From assembly GCF_005281615.1 (NCBI RefSeq), contig NZ_SZZM01000005.1, positions 1-64,000 on the forward strand: a stretch of DNA of 64,000 nt, in the 5' to 3' direction. Source of the stretch: Rhodoligotrophos defluvii (lineage in GTDB: Bacteria; Pseudomonadota; Alphaproteobacteria; Rhizobiales; Im1). Positions 37,798-45,106 of this stretch are shown here, piece after piece. The notes below the pieces were generated by a model. The model worked only from the letters and a program-made list of their open reading frames with translations, made no database searches and was not told the DNA's origin. The number at the start of each line of letters is the position of its first letter. Positions within the stretch are counted from its first letter, which is position 1. Both the position numbers and the translations under genes were made by a program.

Positions 37798-38727
37798 CTA
37801 TCTTTCGACGGGCGGGGCACCCTCCTGCCGCGCGTTCTGCATCAACTCTCGGCGCGTGATGTAGAAGGTGCTGAGGATGATCACCACCGCCCCGAGGATC
37901 ACCGACCACGAGGGAATGTCGCCCCACACCAGGAACCCGAACAGCACCGCCCAGAACAGCCCTGTATATTCCACGGGCGCGATCATCGAAACCTCGCCAT
38001 AGCGGCAGGCCTGATTGAGGAACAGCTGGCCGACGCTGCCGAACAGGGCCAGCAGCACGAACAGTCCCCAATCGGTCAGGCTCGGCATCTGCCAATACCA
38101 GGGCATGAGCGCCGCGCTGACCAGCAGCACCAGGATGCTGTAGTAGAACAGGATCGTGGCGCTGCTCTCGGAATTACTGAGCTGGCGGGCCGAGATCTGG
38201 GTGAGCGCATAGAAGAAGGCCGAGGCGAGTGCCGCCAGGCCACCAAGCCCGAACCCCGCATCGCCCGGGCGCATGATGATCACCACGCCGACCATGCCCA
38301 CCAGGAGCGCGCTCCAGCGGTAGATGCCGACCCGCTCGCCGAGCAGCCCGATGGACAGCAGCGTCATGAACAGGGGCGCGGCAAAAGCGATTGCCACGGC
38401 ATCCGCCAAGGGCAGGGCGCGCAGCGCGTAATAGAAGAGGAGCATGGTGATCAGGTTGAACACCGCCCGGGTGAGATGCCCGGAAAGCCGCCTCGTCCGG
38501 AATTGCCCGAAGCCGCCGCTGCCATGGGCCACCGCCAGCGCGAGGCACAGGCCGCCGATATAGCGCAGGAAGATGATCTGCGGGATCGAGTACCGCGCCG
38601 CCAGCCACTTCACCAGCACGTCCAGCGTGCACAGGCAGAAAATGGCCGCGAGCGCGAACAGGATCGCCTTGCGCGGCGCCCGCTGCAACGCCCCGTGCGC
38701 GAGGTGGCGCGTATGGAAGCTTGCCAT
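37798..38727 (-). CDS. DMT superfamily (EamA) permease
   Basis: A 309-residue transporter with ten predicted membrane helices in two five-helix EamA repeats. The first starts at AILFALAAIFCLCTLDVLVKW and the second at LGGLAALASAFFYALTQISA. This family exports or imports small metabolites; the substrate is not evident. The ATG at 38727 (MASFHTRHL) is preferred to a 55-residue upstream extension of low coding quality. It is divergent from a LysR gene 265 bases away, the usual arrangement of a LysR regulator and its target. Confidence 0.85.
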   Translation of the reverse strand: MASFHTRHLAHGALQRAPRKAILFALAAIFCLCTLDVLVKWLAARYSIPQIIFLRYIGGLCLALAVAHGSGGFGQFRTRRLSGHLTRAVFNLITMLLFYYALRALPLADAVAIAFAAPLFMTLLSIGLLGERVGIYRWSALLVGMVGVVIIMRPGDAGFGLGGLAALASAFFYALTQISARQLSNSESSATILFYYSILVLLVSAALMPWYWQMPSLTDWGLFVLLALFGSVGQLFLNQACRYGEVSMIAPVEYTGLFWAVLFGFLVWGDIPSWSVILGAVVIILSTFYITRRELMQNARQEGAPPVER

Positions 38728-38991
38728 GTTTCTGTTGAGCTGCTCGGTCACGTCAGGCCGCCGGACGGGAGGAATTCTAAGGTCTACTTTGGCTGTATCC
38801 TGTCTGTGGCAGCAGACCAAGGTGGAAAGCTGGCTCGCTGCACTTGGCATGGCTGGGTTGCCAAATGCGCAGGGCTGCGGCATTACGCGCATGAGCGCGC
38901 CTCACCCGTGGTGAGCTGGATTTGCCCCCGGGGGCGTCGCGCGGCGGCGGCGCAGCGGTGCCTGGGTGTCGATGTCAATTGGGGGCTGAGC

Positions 38992-39924
38992 ATGGCGAGA
39001 CGTCACCTTCCATCTCTGCGCGCCCTTCAGGCATTCGAGGCCGCTGCGCGGCTCGGCAGCTTTCGCCTGGCGGCGGAGGAGCTTGCGGTCACCCGCTCCG
39101 CCGTCAGCCACCAGATACGCCAGCTGGAGGAGATGCTCGGGGTCAGCCTCTTCCGCCGCGACCGCCAGCGGGCGGACCTGACGGAGGCCGGGCAGGACTA
39201 TTATCCCACGTTGCGCGATGCATTCGACCAGATCGAGGCCAAGACCCGCACCATAAAGCCGGCGAGCGACAGCGGCGAGCTGGTGGTGCAGGTCTATGTC
39301 ACCGTCGCACTCAAATGGCTGATCCCGCGGCTGCACGACTTCGAGCGGCGCTGTCCCGACGTCAAGCTGCGCTTGTCCACCACCTCGATCGGCTGGGATT
39401 TCGAACGCGGCGAGGTGCATGCGGCCTTTCTGCTGGTCCGCCACAAGACACCGGGCTTGCACTATCAGCCGTTGTTCCCCGGTCTGCTGTCACCGGTCTG
39501 CAGCCCTGATCTGCTCGGCGGAACCGTCCCGCTCGATCAGCCGTCGGATCTCGGCCATCACCGCCTGATCCGGGTACTTGGGGCCGACGAGGACTGGGCC
39601 ACCTGGCTTGAGGCCCGCGGCCTCGATCCGATGCTGATCGAGGGCGGGCCGGTCTATGACAGCTATCTCCTGGCCCAGGAGGCGGCCATCGACGGGCGTG
39701 GCATCGCCATGACCTTGAGCCCCTTCGCCGAGGACGAAATCCGACTGGGCCGTCTGGTGCGTCCCTTCCCGCCGCCGGTGGCGCACCGGCGCGGCTGGTA
39801 TTTCGTATGCGAAATGGCCGAGCGCACCCGGCCCAAGATCCGCCGTTTCGAGGCCTGGCTGCGCGAGCAGATCGCCGCCGACCCCGCCATTCAGCAGCTG
39901 CTGGTCGGGGCAGCGGATCGGTAG
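38992..39924 (+). CDS. LysR-type transcriptional regulator, GcvA-like
   Basis: A 310-residue regulator. The N-terminal winged helix-turn-helix is typical of the GcvA subgroup (LPSLRALQAFEAAARLGSF, then AVSHQIRQLEEMLGVSLFRR, residues 6-60). A periplasmic-binding-like effector domain follows (about 90-300). The ATG at 38992 has GGGGG six bases upstream. It faces away from the DMT permease gene, its most likely target, across a 264-base gap. It is followed by a palindromic repeat copy. Confidence 0.9.
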   Translation: MARRHLPSLRALQAFEAAARLGSFRLAAEELAVTRSAVSHQIRQLEEMLGVSLFRRDRQRADLTEAGQDYYPTLRDAFDQIEAKTRTIKPASDSGELVVQVYVTVALKWLIPRLHDFERRCPDVKLRLSTTSIGWDFERGEVHAAFLLVRHKTPGLHYQPLFPGLLSPVCSPDLLGGTVPLDQPSDLGHHRLIRVLGADEDWATWLEARGLDPMLIEGGPVYDSYLLAQEAAIDGRGIAMTLSPFAEDEIRLGRLVRPFPPPVAHRRGWYFVCEMAERTRPKIRRFEAWLREQIAADPAIQQLLVGAADR

Positions 39925-39929
39925 AGCGC

Positions 39930-40035
39930 CGGCTCAAGGCCGGCATGACGATGATTTCAACGCGCACCCTCGTCATTGCCGCGCTTGACGCGGCAAATGC
40001 AGGGCCAAGCGGGAGCCCGGGCCATAGGGCCGCCA
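39930..40035. repeat. Dispersed palindromic repeat copy
   Basis: Begins GCCGGCTCAAGGCCGGCATG, the A-half hairpin of the 28.4-29.5 kb array, then GTCATTGCCGCGCTTGACGC and GGGCCAAGCGGGAGC from the B half. It occupies the gap between the convergent LysR and corrinoid-activator genes. Confidence 0.75.
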
Positions 40036-40060
40036 AAGCCCCCAGCCGCGGGCATCGCGC

Positions 40061-42115
40061 TTAGACACCTCGACGGTCCAAGCTGCGGCGGCGGCGCCCC
40101 GTGCGCCCATCATCCTCGCGGGAAGGTGCCTTGGATGCCGGCAGCGCCACCACCTGGGCGAGATGGGGGTAGGGCGCCGTCTTGTGCGGAAAGGCCATGG
40201 CCGCCACGAAATGCTCCTGGAAGCGAGGCTCCAACGCCGTTTCGATCTTCTCGATCCGGCCGACCACCGTCTCGATTTCGCGCCGCGCGCCGCCGTTGAG
40301 CAGGGCGATACGGGCGCCGGTGCCCGCCGCATTGCCAGCGGACGAGACCCGCTCCAAACGGCAGTCGGGGATCATGCCCAGCACCATCGCATGCTTCACG
40401 TCGATATGGCTGCCGAAAGCGCCGGCGAGGGTGATGCGGTCGACCTGATCGATGCCCATGGTGTCCATGAGCAGACGCGCGCCCGCATAGAGCGCGGCCT
40501 TGGCCAGCTGGATCTGCCGGATATCGTTCTGTGTGATGCGGATCTCGGGCTCGCCGTCCTTGATCAAATAGCTGAAGGTGCGGCCTTGCGGCTCGATCCG
40601 TGGCGTTCGCGCGGCGAGCGCACCCTCGATCACCCCGTCCTGGGAGACGATGCCGGCCAGGAACATCTCCGCCACCGCCTCGATGATCCCGGAGCCGCAG
40701 ATCCCGGTGACGCCCGTGGTCTCCACGGCGGCATCGAAACCTGGCTCATCCGACCATAAATCGCAGCCGATCACCCTGAAGCGTGGTTCAAGCGTCTCAG
40801 GGTCGATCCGGATCCGCTCGATCGCCCCTGGCGCTGCCCGCTGGCCCGACGAGATCTGCGCGCCCTCGAAGGCGGGGCCGGTGGGCGAGGAGCAGGCCAG
40901 CAGGCGCTGGCGGTTGCCGAGCACGATTTCCGCATTGGTGCCCACGTCCACGATGAGCCAGTTCTCATCCTGCAGGTGCGGCCCTTCCGACAGCACGACC
41001 GCCGCCGCATCCGCCCCCACATGGCCTGCTATGCACGGCAGCACGTAAACGCGCGCCCCGTGGTTCATCCGCAGGCCGAGCTCGCGCGCCCGCAGGTTCA
41101 CCGCACCGGAGGTGGCGAGCGCGAACGGCGCCCCGCCGAGCTCCACCGGGTCGATGCCCAGGAAAAGGTGATGCATGATCGGATTGCCGACGAACACCGC
41201 CTCCAGGACCAGGCTCGTGTCGATCCCGGCATCCCGCGTCACCTGCACGAGCAGCGTATTCACCGCATCGCGCACCGCGGCCGTCATCTCCGCGTCCCCG
41301 CCGGGGTTCATCATCACATAGGACACCCGGCTCATGAGATCCTCGCCGAAGCGGATCTGCGGATTCATGAGCCCGGCGGAAGCCACCACCTCGCCCGTCG
41401 AGAGATCGCACAGATGAGCGGCGATCGTGGTCGAGCCGATATCGCAGGCAATCCCGAAAATCTGATCATGGAAGCCGGGCCAGACCGCCACGATGCGGTT
41501 GCCCTCCGGCGGATTGCCATGATGCACGGCGACGGTCACCGTCCACTGGCCCGCCCGCAGCGCCTTCTGCAGGGCCTGGACCACATGCAGATCCGCTTCG
41601 AGGCCGGTCACGTTCCACTGCGCCGCAAGCGCCGCATGAAGCCGCTCGAGGTCGCCGGAGGGGTTGTGCATGTCCGGTTCCGCGACCTCCACATAGTAGA
41701 GGCGGGTGACCGGATCGAGCGCGATCGCCCGAACCTCGGCCCGCTTGCGGACCACCTGCTTGTGCACCTGGCTTTCCGGCGGCACGTCGATGACCACGTC
41801 GCCCATGAGCCGCGCCTGGCAGGAGAGGCGGCGTCCGGGCGGCAGCGCGCGCTTCTCCGCATAGCGCTGCTCCGTCGCGGATACGGGGGAGAGATGGTCG
41901 GCGGTGGAGGTCACCCCATGCTTGGCGAACGTGCCCTCGGACAGCTGCACCTGGCAGCGGCCGCAGATCGCCCGGCCGCCGCACACGCTGTCGATGTCGA
42001 CGCCCAGGCTGCGCGCCGCCTGCAGAATGGGCGTGCCCACGGGAAAGTGCCCCCGTTTGCCCGAGGGGGTGAACACCAGCAATGCGTCCTTTGCCCTGTC
42101 GCCTGATCCACTCAT
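40061..42115 (-). CDS. ASKHA/2Fe-2S reductive activator of corrinoid proteins (RACo-like, DUF4445)
   Basis: A 684-residue protein. The N-terminal plant-type [2Fe-2S] ferredoxin domain has Cys45, Cys51, Cys54 and Cys99. A linker follows, then a large actin-like ATPase region (about residues 215-640; FGIACDIGSTTIAAHL, DVGTNAEIVLG, GSGIIEAVAEMF). Such activators use ATP to push an electron onto inactive Co(II) corrinoid and restore Co(I). Its partner is the corrinoid protein at 34.3 kb. The gene overlaps or abuts the stop of the pterin methyltransferase gene: either the GTG at 42124 (GTGA overlap) or the ATG at 42115 used here could be the start. Confidence 0.9.
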   Translation of the reverse strand: MSGSGDRAKDALLVFTPSGKRGHFPVGTPILQAARSLGVDIDSVCGGRAICGRCQVQLSEGTFAKHGVTSTADHLSPVSATEQRYAEKRALPPGRRLSCQARLMGDVVIDVPPESQVHKQVVRKRAEVRAIALDPVTRLYYVEVAEPDMHNPSGDLERLHAALAAQWNVTGLEADLHVVQALQKALRAGQWTVTVAVHHGNPPEGNRIVAVWPGFHDQIFGIACDIGSTTIAAHLCDLSTGEVVASAGLMNPQIRFGEDLMSRVSYVMMNPGGDAEMTAAVRDAVNTLLVQVTRDAGIDTSLVLEAVFVGNPIMHHLFLGIDPVELGGAPFALATSGAVNLRARELGLRMNHGARVYVLPCIAGHVGADAAAVVLSEGPHLQDENWLIVDVGTNAEIVLGNRQRLLACSSPTGPAFEGAQISSGQRAAPGAIERIRIDPETLEPRFRVIGCDLWSDEPGFDAAVETTGVTGICGSGIIEAVAEMFLAGIVSQDGVIEGALAARTPRIEPQGRTFSYLIKDGEPEIRITQNDIRQIQLAKAALYAGARLLMDTMGIDQVDRITLAGAFGSHIDVKHAMVLGMIPDCRLERVSSAGNAAGTGARIALLNGGARREIETVVGRIEKIETALEPRFQEHFVAAMAFPHKTAPYPHLAQVVALPASKAPSREDDGRTGRRRRSLDRRGV

Positions 42116-42120
42116 GCCTG

Positions 42121-43059
42121 TCACAACCGGCGCCGCCGCCGGGCCTCGCGCTCGCGGCGCCGGGCCTCGATCTCGCTTTCCGGCGCGCCATTCTCCGCCG
42201 GCGCCGCCTCCGGCACCGGCTCGCGAAATTTGCGCACCCAGGCGCGACAGTCCCGATCGACGCCGTTGAGCACGTTCGCCGCGGCGATCGCGTGCATGTC
42301 CTCATCATGTAGGGGGTTCATGATGGCGGAGGTAAGCCCGTTGGACGAGGCCATGGACAGGAAATGCCCGTTGAGCAGCCGGCGATTGGGCAGGCCGAAG
42401 GAAATATTGGAGGCACCGCAGGTGGTGTTCACCTTCAACTCCTCCTTGAGGCGGCGCAGCAGCGCAAAGACCTGCCGGCCGGCGGTGCCCATGGCACCGA
42501 TCGGCATCACCAGCGGGTCCACCACCACGTCGCAAGGCTTGATCCCGTGGTCGATTGCCCGGTGCACGATCTTCTGGGCCACCGCGAAGCGCACGTCCGG
42601 GTTCTCGGAAATGCCGGTCTCATCATTGGAGATGGCGACCACCGCGCAATCATATTTCTTGATCAGCGGCAGCACCCGCTCGAGGCTTTCATCCTCGCCC
42701 GTGACGGAATTGACCAGCGGCCGACCCTTGTAGACCTTGAGCCCCGCCTCCAGCGCGTCGATGATGGAGGAGTCGATCGAGAGCGGCACGTCCACCAGGC
42801 TCTGCACCAGCTGGATGGTCTCCGCCAGGATGCGCGGCTCATCCGCCAGCGGAATGCCGGCATTCACGTCCAGCATGTTGGCGCCGGCCGCCACCTGGGC
42901 GATCGCGTCGCGCTCCACGGTGGAATAGTCCCCCGCCTTCATCTCCGCCGCCAGCTTCTTGCGGCCGGTGGGATTGATCCGCTCGCCAATCACGCAGAAG
43001 GGCCGCTCGAAACCGATCACCACCTCCTTGGTGGCGGATGCCAACACCGTTTCGGTCAT
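42121..43059 (-). CDS. Methyltetrahydrofolate:corrinoid methyltransferase (pterin-binding, MtrH/MetH-like)
   Basis: A 312-residue protein with a dihydropteroate-synthase-type pterin-binding TIM barrel: VIGERINPTGRKKL near residue 20, NMLDVNAGIPL near 62, SIDSS near 95, VNSVTGE near 117, and TTCGASNISFGLPNR near 210. It moves the corrinoid-bound methyl group to tetrahydrofolate (or the reverse), linking methylamine or betaine demethylation to the one-carbon pool. The C-terminal 25 residues are Arg-rich. It is co-transcribed with the activator gene, and the small gene 43099-43404 precedes it by 39 bases. Confidence 0.92.
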   Translation of the reverse strand: MTETVLASATKEVVIGFERPFCVIGERINPTGRKKLAAEMKAGDYSTVERDAIAQVAAGANMLDVNAGIPLADEPRILAETIQLVQSLVDVPLSIDSSIIDALEAGLKVYKGRPLVNSVTGEDESLERVLPLIKKYDCAVVAISNDETGISENPDVRFAVAQKIVHRAIDHGIKPCDVVVDPLVMPIGAMGTAGRQVFALLRRLKEELKVNTTCGASNISFGLPNRRLLNGHFLSMASSNGLTSAIMNPLHDEDMHAIAAANVLNGVDRDCRAWVRKFREPVPEAAPAENGAPESEIEARRREREARRRRRL

Positions 43060-43098
43060 CTCATCTCTCCGTCCTGGCGGAATAGGTGGATTTGGGGG

Positions 43099-43404
43099 TC
43101 ACGACGCGGCCGCCCGGCCGCCATTGGCGATCAGTGCCTTCAGCCGCGCGCGGTCATAGGTCTGCTCGAGGGATGCGGCGAGCCGGCCCGCCTCGGCGGC
43201 GAGATCATCGCCGCAGGGTTCGGGCGCCCCCCGCCGCCATTCATCGAGATAGGCGCCGGTTTCCGCAGCGCCACTGCGCATGGCGGCCATATCGATCGCC
43301 TCCTGGAAGCGCTCCGACAGCTGGCGCTTCTCGGCTCTGCGTCCAGACTTCGCAATGACCTGCGCCGGTATGTCCCGCCAATAGACGACGACCAGCTCGC
43401 CCAT
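43099..43404 (-). CDS. Small 'virulence factor' domain protein
   Basis: A 101-residue protein of the small family annotated as 'virulence factor' in databases. It opens VVVYWRDIPAQVIAK and has a helical remainder. Its function is not known, but these genes recur next to corrinoid methyltransferases, as here, where it starts the operon continuing into the pterin methyltransferase and activator. That context points to a role in the demethylation system rather than virulence. The ATG at 43404 gives the family's full N-terminus. Confidence 0.75.
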   Translation of the reverse strand: MGELVVVYWRDIPAQVIAKSGRRAEKRQLSERFQEAIDMAAMRSGAAETGAYLDEWRRGAPEPCGDDLAAEAGRLAASLEQTYDRARLKALIANGGRAAAS

Positions 43405-43516
43405 GAAAAGCGCCTCGCTCCCACGCGGGCCTGTTTGCCCGGATATGGACCATATGGGGGGAGGACGTCCGGCAGAGCGCGCGGCAGGCCGACATGCGGC
43501 TTTACGAAAACGACAA

Positions 43517-43541
43517 GCCCGGCCGTCGGGAACGGCCGGGC
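43517..43541 (-). terminator. Stem-loop terminator downstream of the His-rich orphan gene
   Basis: A perfect 10-bp stem GCCCGGCCGT/ACGGCCGGGC with a 5-base loop, followed on the minus strand by TTGTCGTTTTCG, lies 63 bases past the stop of the gene at 43604. The surrounding 60 bases are closely similar to those behind the next orphan gene (44031-44091). Confidence 0.6.
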
Positions 43542-43603
43542 ATCAGGTTGGCCACTCAAAGCACGGGTTAATGCCAATTCCTTTTGGTGTGCTTGCGATT
43601 ACA

Positions 43604-43837
43604 TCAACCCATCCAATCAGCACCGTGGCCAACGTGCAGAGCATCACTGTTCGCCGGATCGATATGATCATGGTAGCCATGGTCATGGTGACCGGTCATG
43701 GAAGAGTCAGGAATGACTGGACCGGGATGCATGGGGCTATGCGTCGCCTGCCCAGCAGTTGCATCATGCGACGGGGGGTACATGTAGGTAATCGTGAAAT
43801 GCCCATTACTCGGGTGAACTCGATACAGTGCAGCCAT
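43604..43837 (-). CDS. Orphan histidine-rich small protein
   Basis: A 77-residue protein with twelve histidines, concentrated in the C-terminal half (TGHHDHGYHDHID, LHVGHG), plus many Pro, Ser and Asp. There is no signal peptide, membrane span or recognised domain. Such composition is typical of metal-binding storage or chaperone proteins (Ni, Co, Zn); within a cobalt-cofactor gene region cobalt is conceivable, but this is inference. AAGGA lies eight bases before the ATG, the 107 bases upstream are AT-rich, and a strong hairpin follows the gene. These support a real, separately transcribed gene. Confidence 0.55.
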   Translation of the reverse strand: MAALYRVHPSNGHFTITYMYPPSHDATAGQATHSPMHPGPVIPDSSMTGHHDHGYHDHIDPANSDALHVGHGADWMG

Positions 43838-44066
43838 GGAATTTTTCCTTGAAATAGAGAAATTTACTTGAACTCAACACATGGGCGTCTGGAGCTCTTC
43901 TTCAAGTTAATGTGCTTCTTCAGGGTAATCAACCTAAGATTGCATTATCTCATCCGACAGCGTAAAGGCTTCATTGGCTCGGCGCATCCGGAGCCCTGCT
44001 GCCTATGGCGGCCATAGCGCTTGGGATCGGGCGCGGCAGGCCGACATGGCGACTGCCGAAAGCGAC

Positions 44067-44091
44067 AAGCCCGGCAAACGAGGCCGGGCTT
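44067..44091 (-). terminator. Stem-loop terminator downstream of the Pro/Gly/Gln repeat gene
   Basis: A 9-bp stem AAGCCCGGC/GCCGGGCTT with a 7-base loop is followed on the minus strand by GTCGCTTTCGG. It lies 43 bases past the stop of the gene at 44135 and is part of a segment shared with the terminator region at 43479-43541. Confidence 0.5.
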
Positions 44092-44134
44092 GCGCATCAC
44101 GGGAGACCTGGGTTCGAGCTTCCCGATCCAACGC

Positions 44135-44806
44135 CTACAAATGAACGCTGTCAGAGGCGGGCAAATGCTGAACACCCAGATCTGTCGCTTCATGGTGTTC
44201 GGCGCCGGAATACATATGGCCGGCGGGCTGCGCCGGCACACCTTGTTGTGGCTGGGCATAGGCCGGCGTTCCGGAAACCGCCGGCTGAGCGCTGCCCTGC
44301 GGCAGGACAGGTCCAATGCCCGCATGCGGATTCCAGGAGGGCGTCCCGTGGTCCGGAAGGGGAGCTTGACCCTGTACAGCGGGAACCGAGTTGTGGCCGT
44401 CACCCTGCGGCAGGACAGGTCCAACGCCCGCATGCGGATTCCAGGAGGGTGTCCCATGGCCCGGAAGGGGCGCTTGACCCTGTATAGCGGGAACCGAGTT
44501 GTGGCCGTCACCCTGCGGCAGGACAGGCCCAGGTCCGCCGTGGATAAATGGCTGCGGCGCCACCCCAGGCTGCGGCAGGGTATAGGCCGGTGTCCCCGGA
44601 ACTGCTGGCTGACCGCCATCCGGAGGAAGAGCATGGCCCGATACGCCGGGCACCATGGGCTGGCCGTGGGTAAAGGCGGGCACCATGGGCTGGCCGTGGG
44701 TAAAGGCGGGCACCATGGGCTGGCCATGAGTAAAGGCGGGAGTCGTGGGCTGGCCTTCCTGCGGGCTCACGGCCGGAGTGCCACCGGACGATTCAAATGT
44801 CGCCAT
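44135..44806 (-). CDS. Orphan Pro/Gly/Gln/His-rich repeat protein
   Basis: A 223-residue low-complexity protein with two internal repeat types. A 10-residue unit (FTHGQPMVPA) occurs about four times near residues 20-55. A 36-residue unit beginning GPVLPQGDGHNSVPA occurs twice plus a partial third copy over about residues 90-175. There is no signal peptide, membrane span or known domain; it is probably disordered. The ATG at 44806 has AGAGGAGA six bases upstream; the open frame extends 51 codons further but without coding character. It is divergent from the MttB gene. The function is unknown. The strong ribosome binding site and in-frame repeats argue for expression. Confidence 0.6.
   Translation of the reverse strand: MATFESSGGTPAVSPQEGQPTTPAFTHGQPMVPAFTHGQPMVPAFTHGQPMVPGVSGHALPPDGGQPAVPGTPAYTLPQPGVAPQPFIHGGPGPVLPQGDGHNSVPAIQGQAPLPGHGTPSWNPHAGVGPVLPQGDGHNSVPAVQGQAPLPDHGTPSWNPHAGIGPVLPQGSAQPAVSGTPAYAQPQQGVPAQPAGHMYSGAEHHEATDLGVQHLPASDSVHL
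44293..44540. repeat. 108-bp in-frame tandem repeat within the orphan repeat gene
   Basis: Copies start at 44293, 44401 and 44509 (the last one partial), each beginning (C/T)(A/G)CCCTGCGGCAGGACAGG. The period is exactly 108 bases, that is 36 codons, so the reading frame is kept. Copies differ at only a few bases. Confidence 0.9.
44651..44765. repeat. 30-bp in-frame tandem repeat within the orphan repeat gene
   Basis: CACCATGGGCTGGCC(G/A)TG units start at 44651, 44681 and 44711, with a diverged fourth at 44741. The period is 30 bases, encoding the decapeptide FTHGQPMVPA on the minus strand. Confidence 0.9.
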
Positions 44807-45106
44807 AGTATTTCTCCTCTCAAGAGCAATGATTTTCTTCCAATCAAAATCGGGTGCCTCTCCGGAGTCCTGAAAGTCGTTCCCGGGAGCATGCATGGAC
44901 TTGATCAATTCAAGGTAGGCGCAATCGCAAAAATACACAACTATAACTTGAGTTAACACTAGACTAGCCTTGGTATTTGATGAATGCGGACACGATGGAG
45001 CTTGCGCGTCGTTCCCAGGCCATGCTCTGACGTTTCGCGCTTACCGTCGGGCGTGCGTCAGCGCTATGGGTGAGAGAATGGTCTGGCATCGGGAGGCTTT
45101 GGCGCT

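Noticed and set aside
37750-38991. Open frame extending the LysR protein by 414 codons upstream
   Set aside because: It is the antisense shadow of the DMT permease; the winged-helix domain starts right after the ATG at 38992.
40061-42124. Plus-strand open frames of more than 340 codons opposite the corrinoid activator
   Set aside because: They are antisense shadows, His/Arg/Gln-rich, without domains, while the minus-strand product has complete ferredoxin and ASKHA motifs.
44080-44140. tRNA-like GGGTTCGAGC segment
   Set aside because: There is no acceptor stem, anticodon arm or D-arm around it; it is the 3' flank of the orphan repeat gene with a terminator hairpin.
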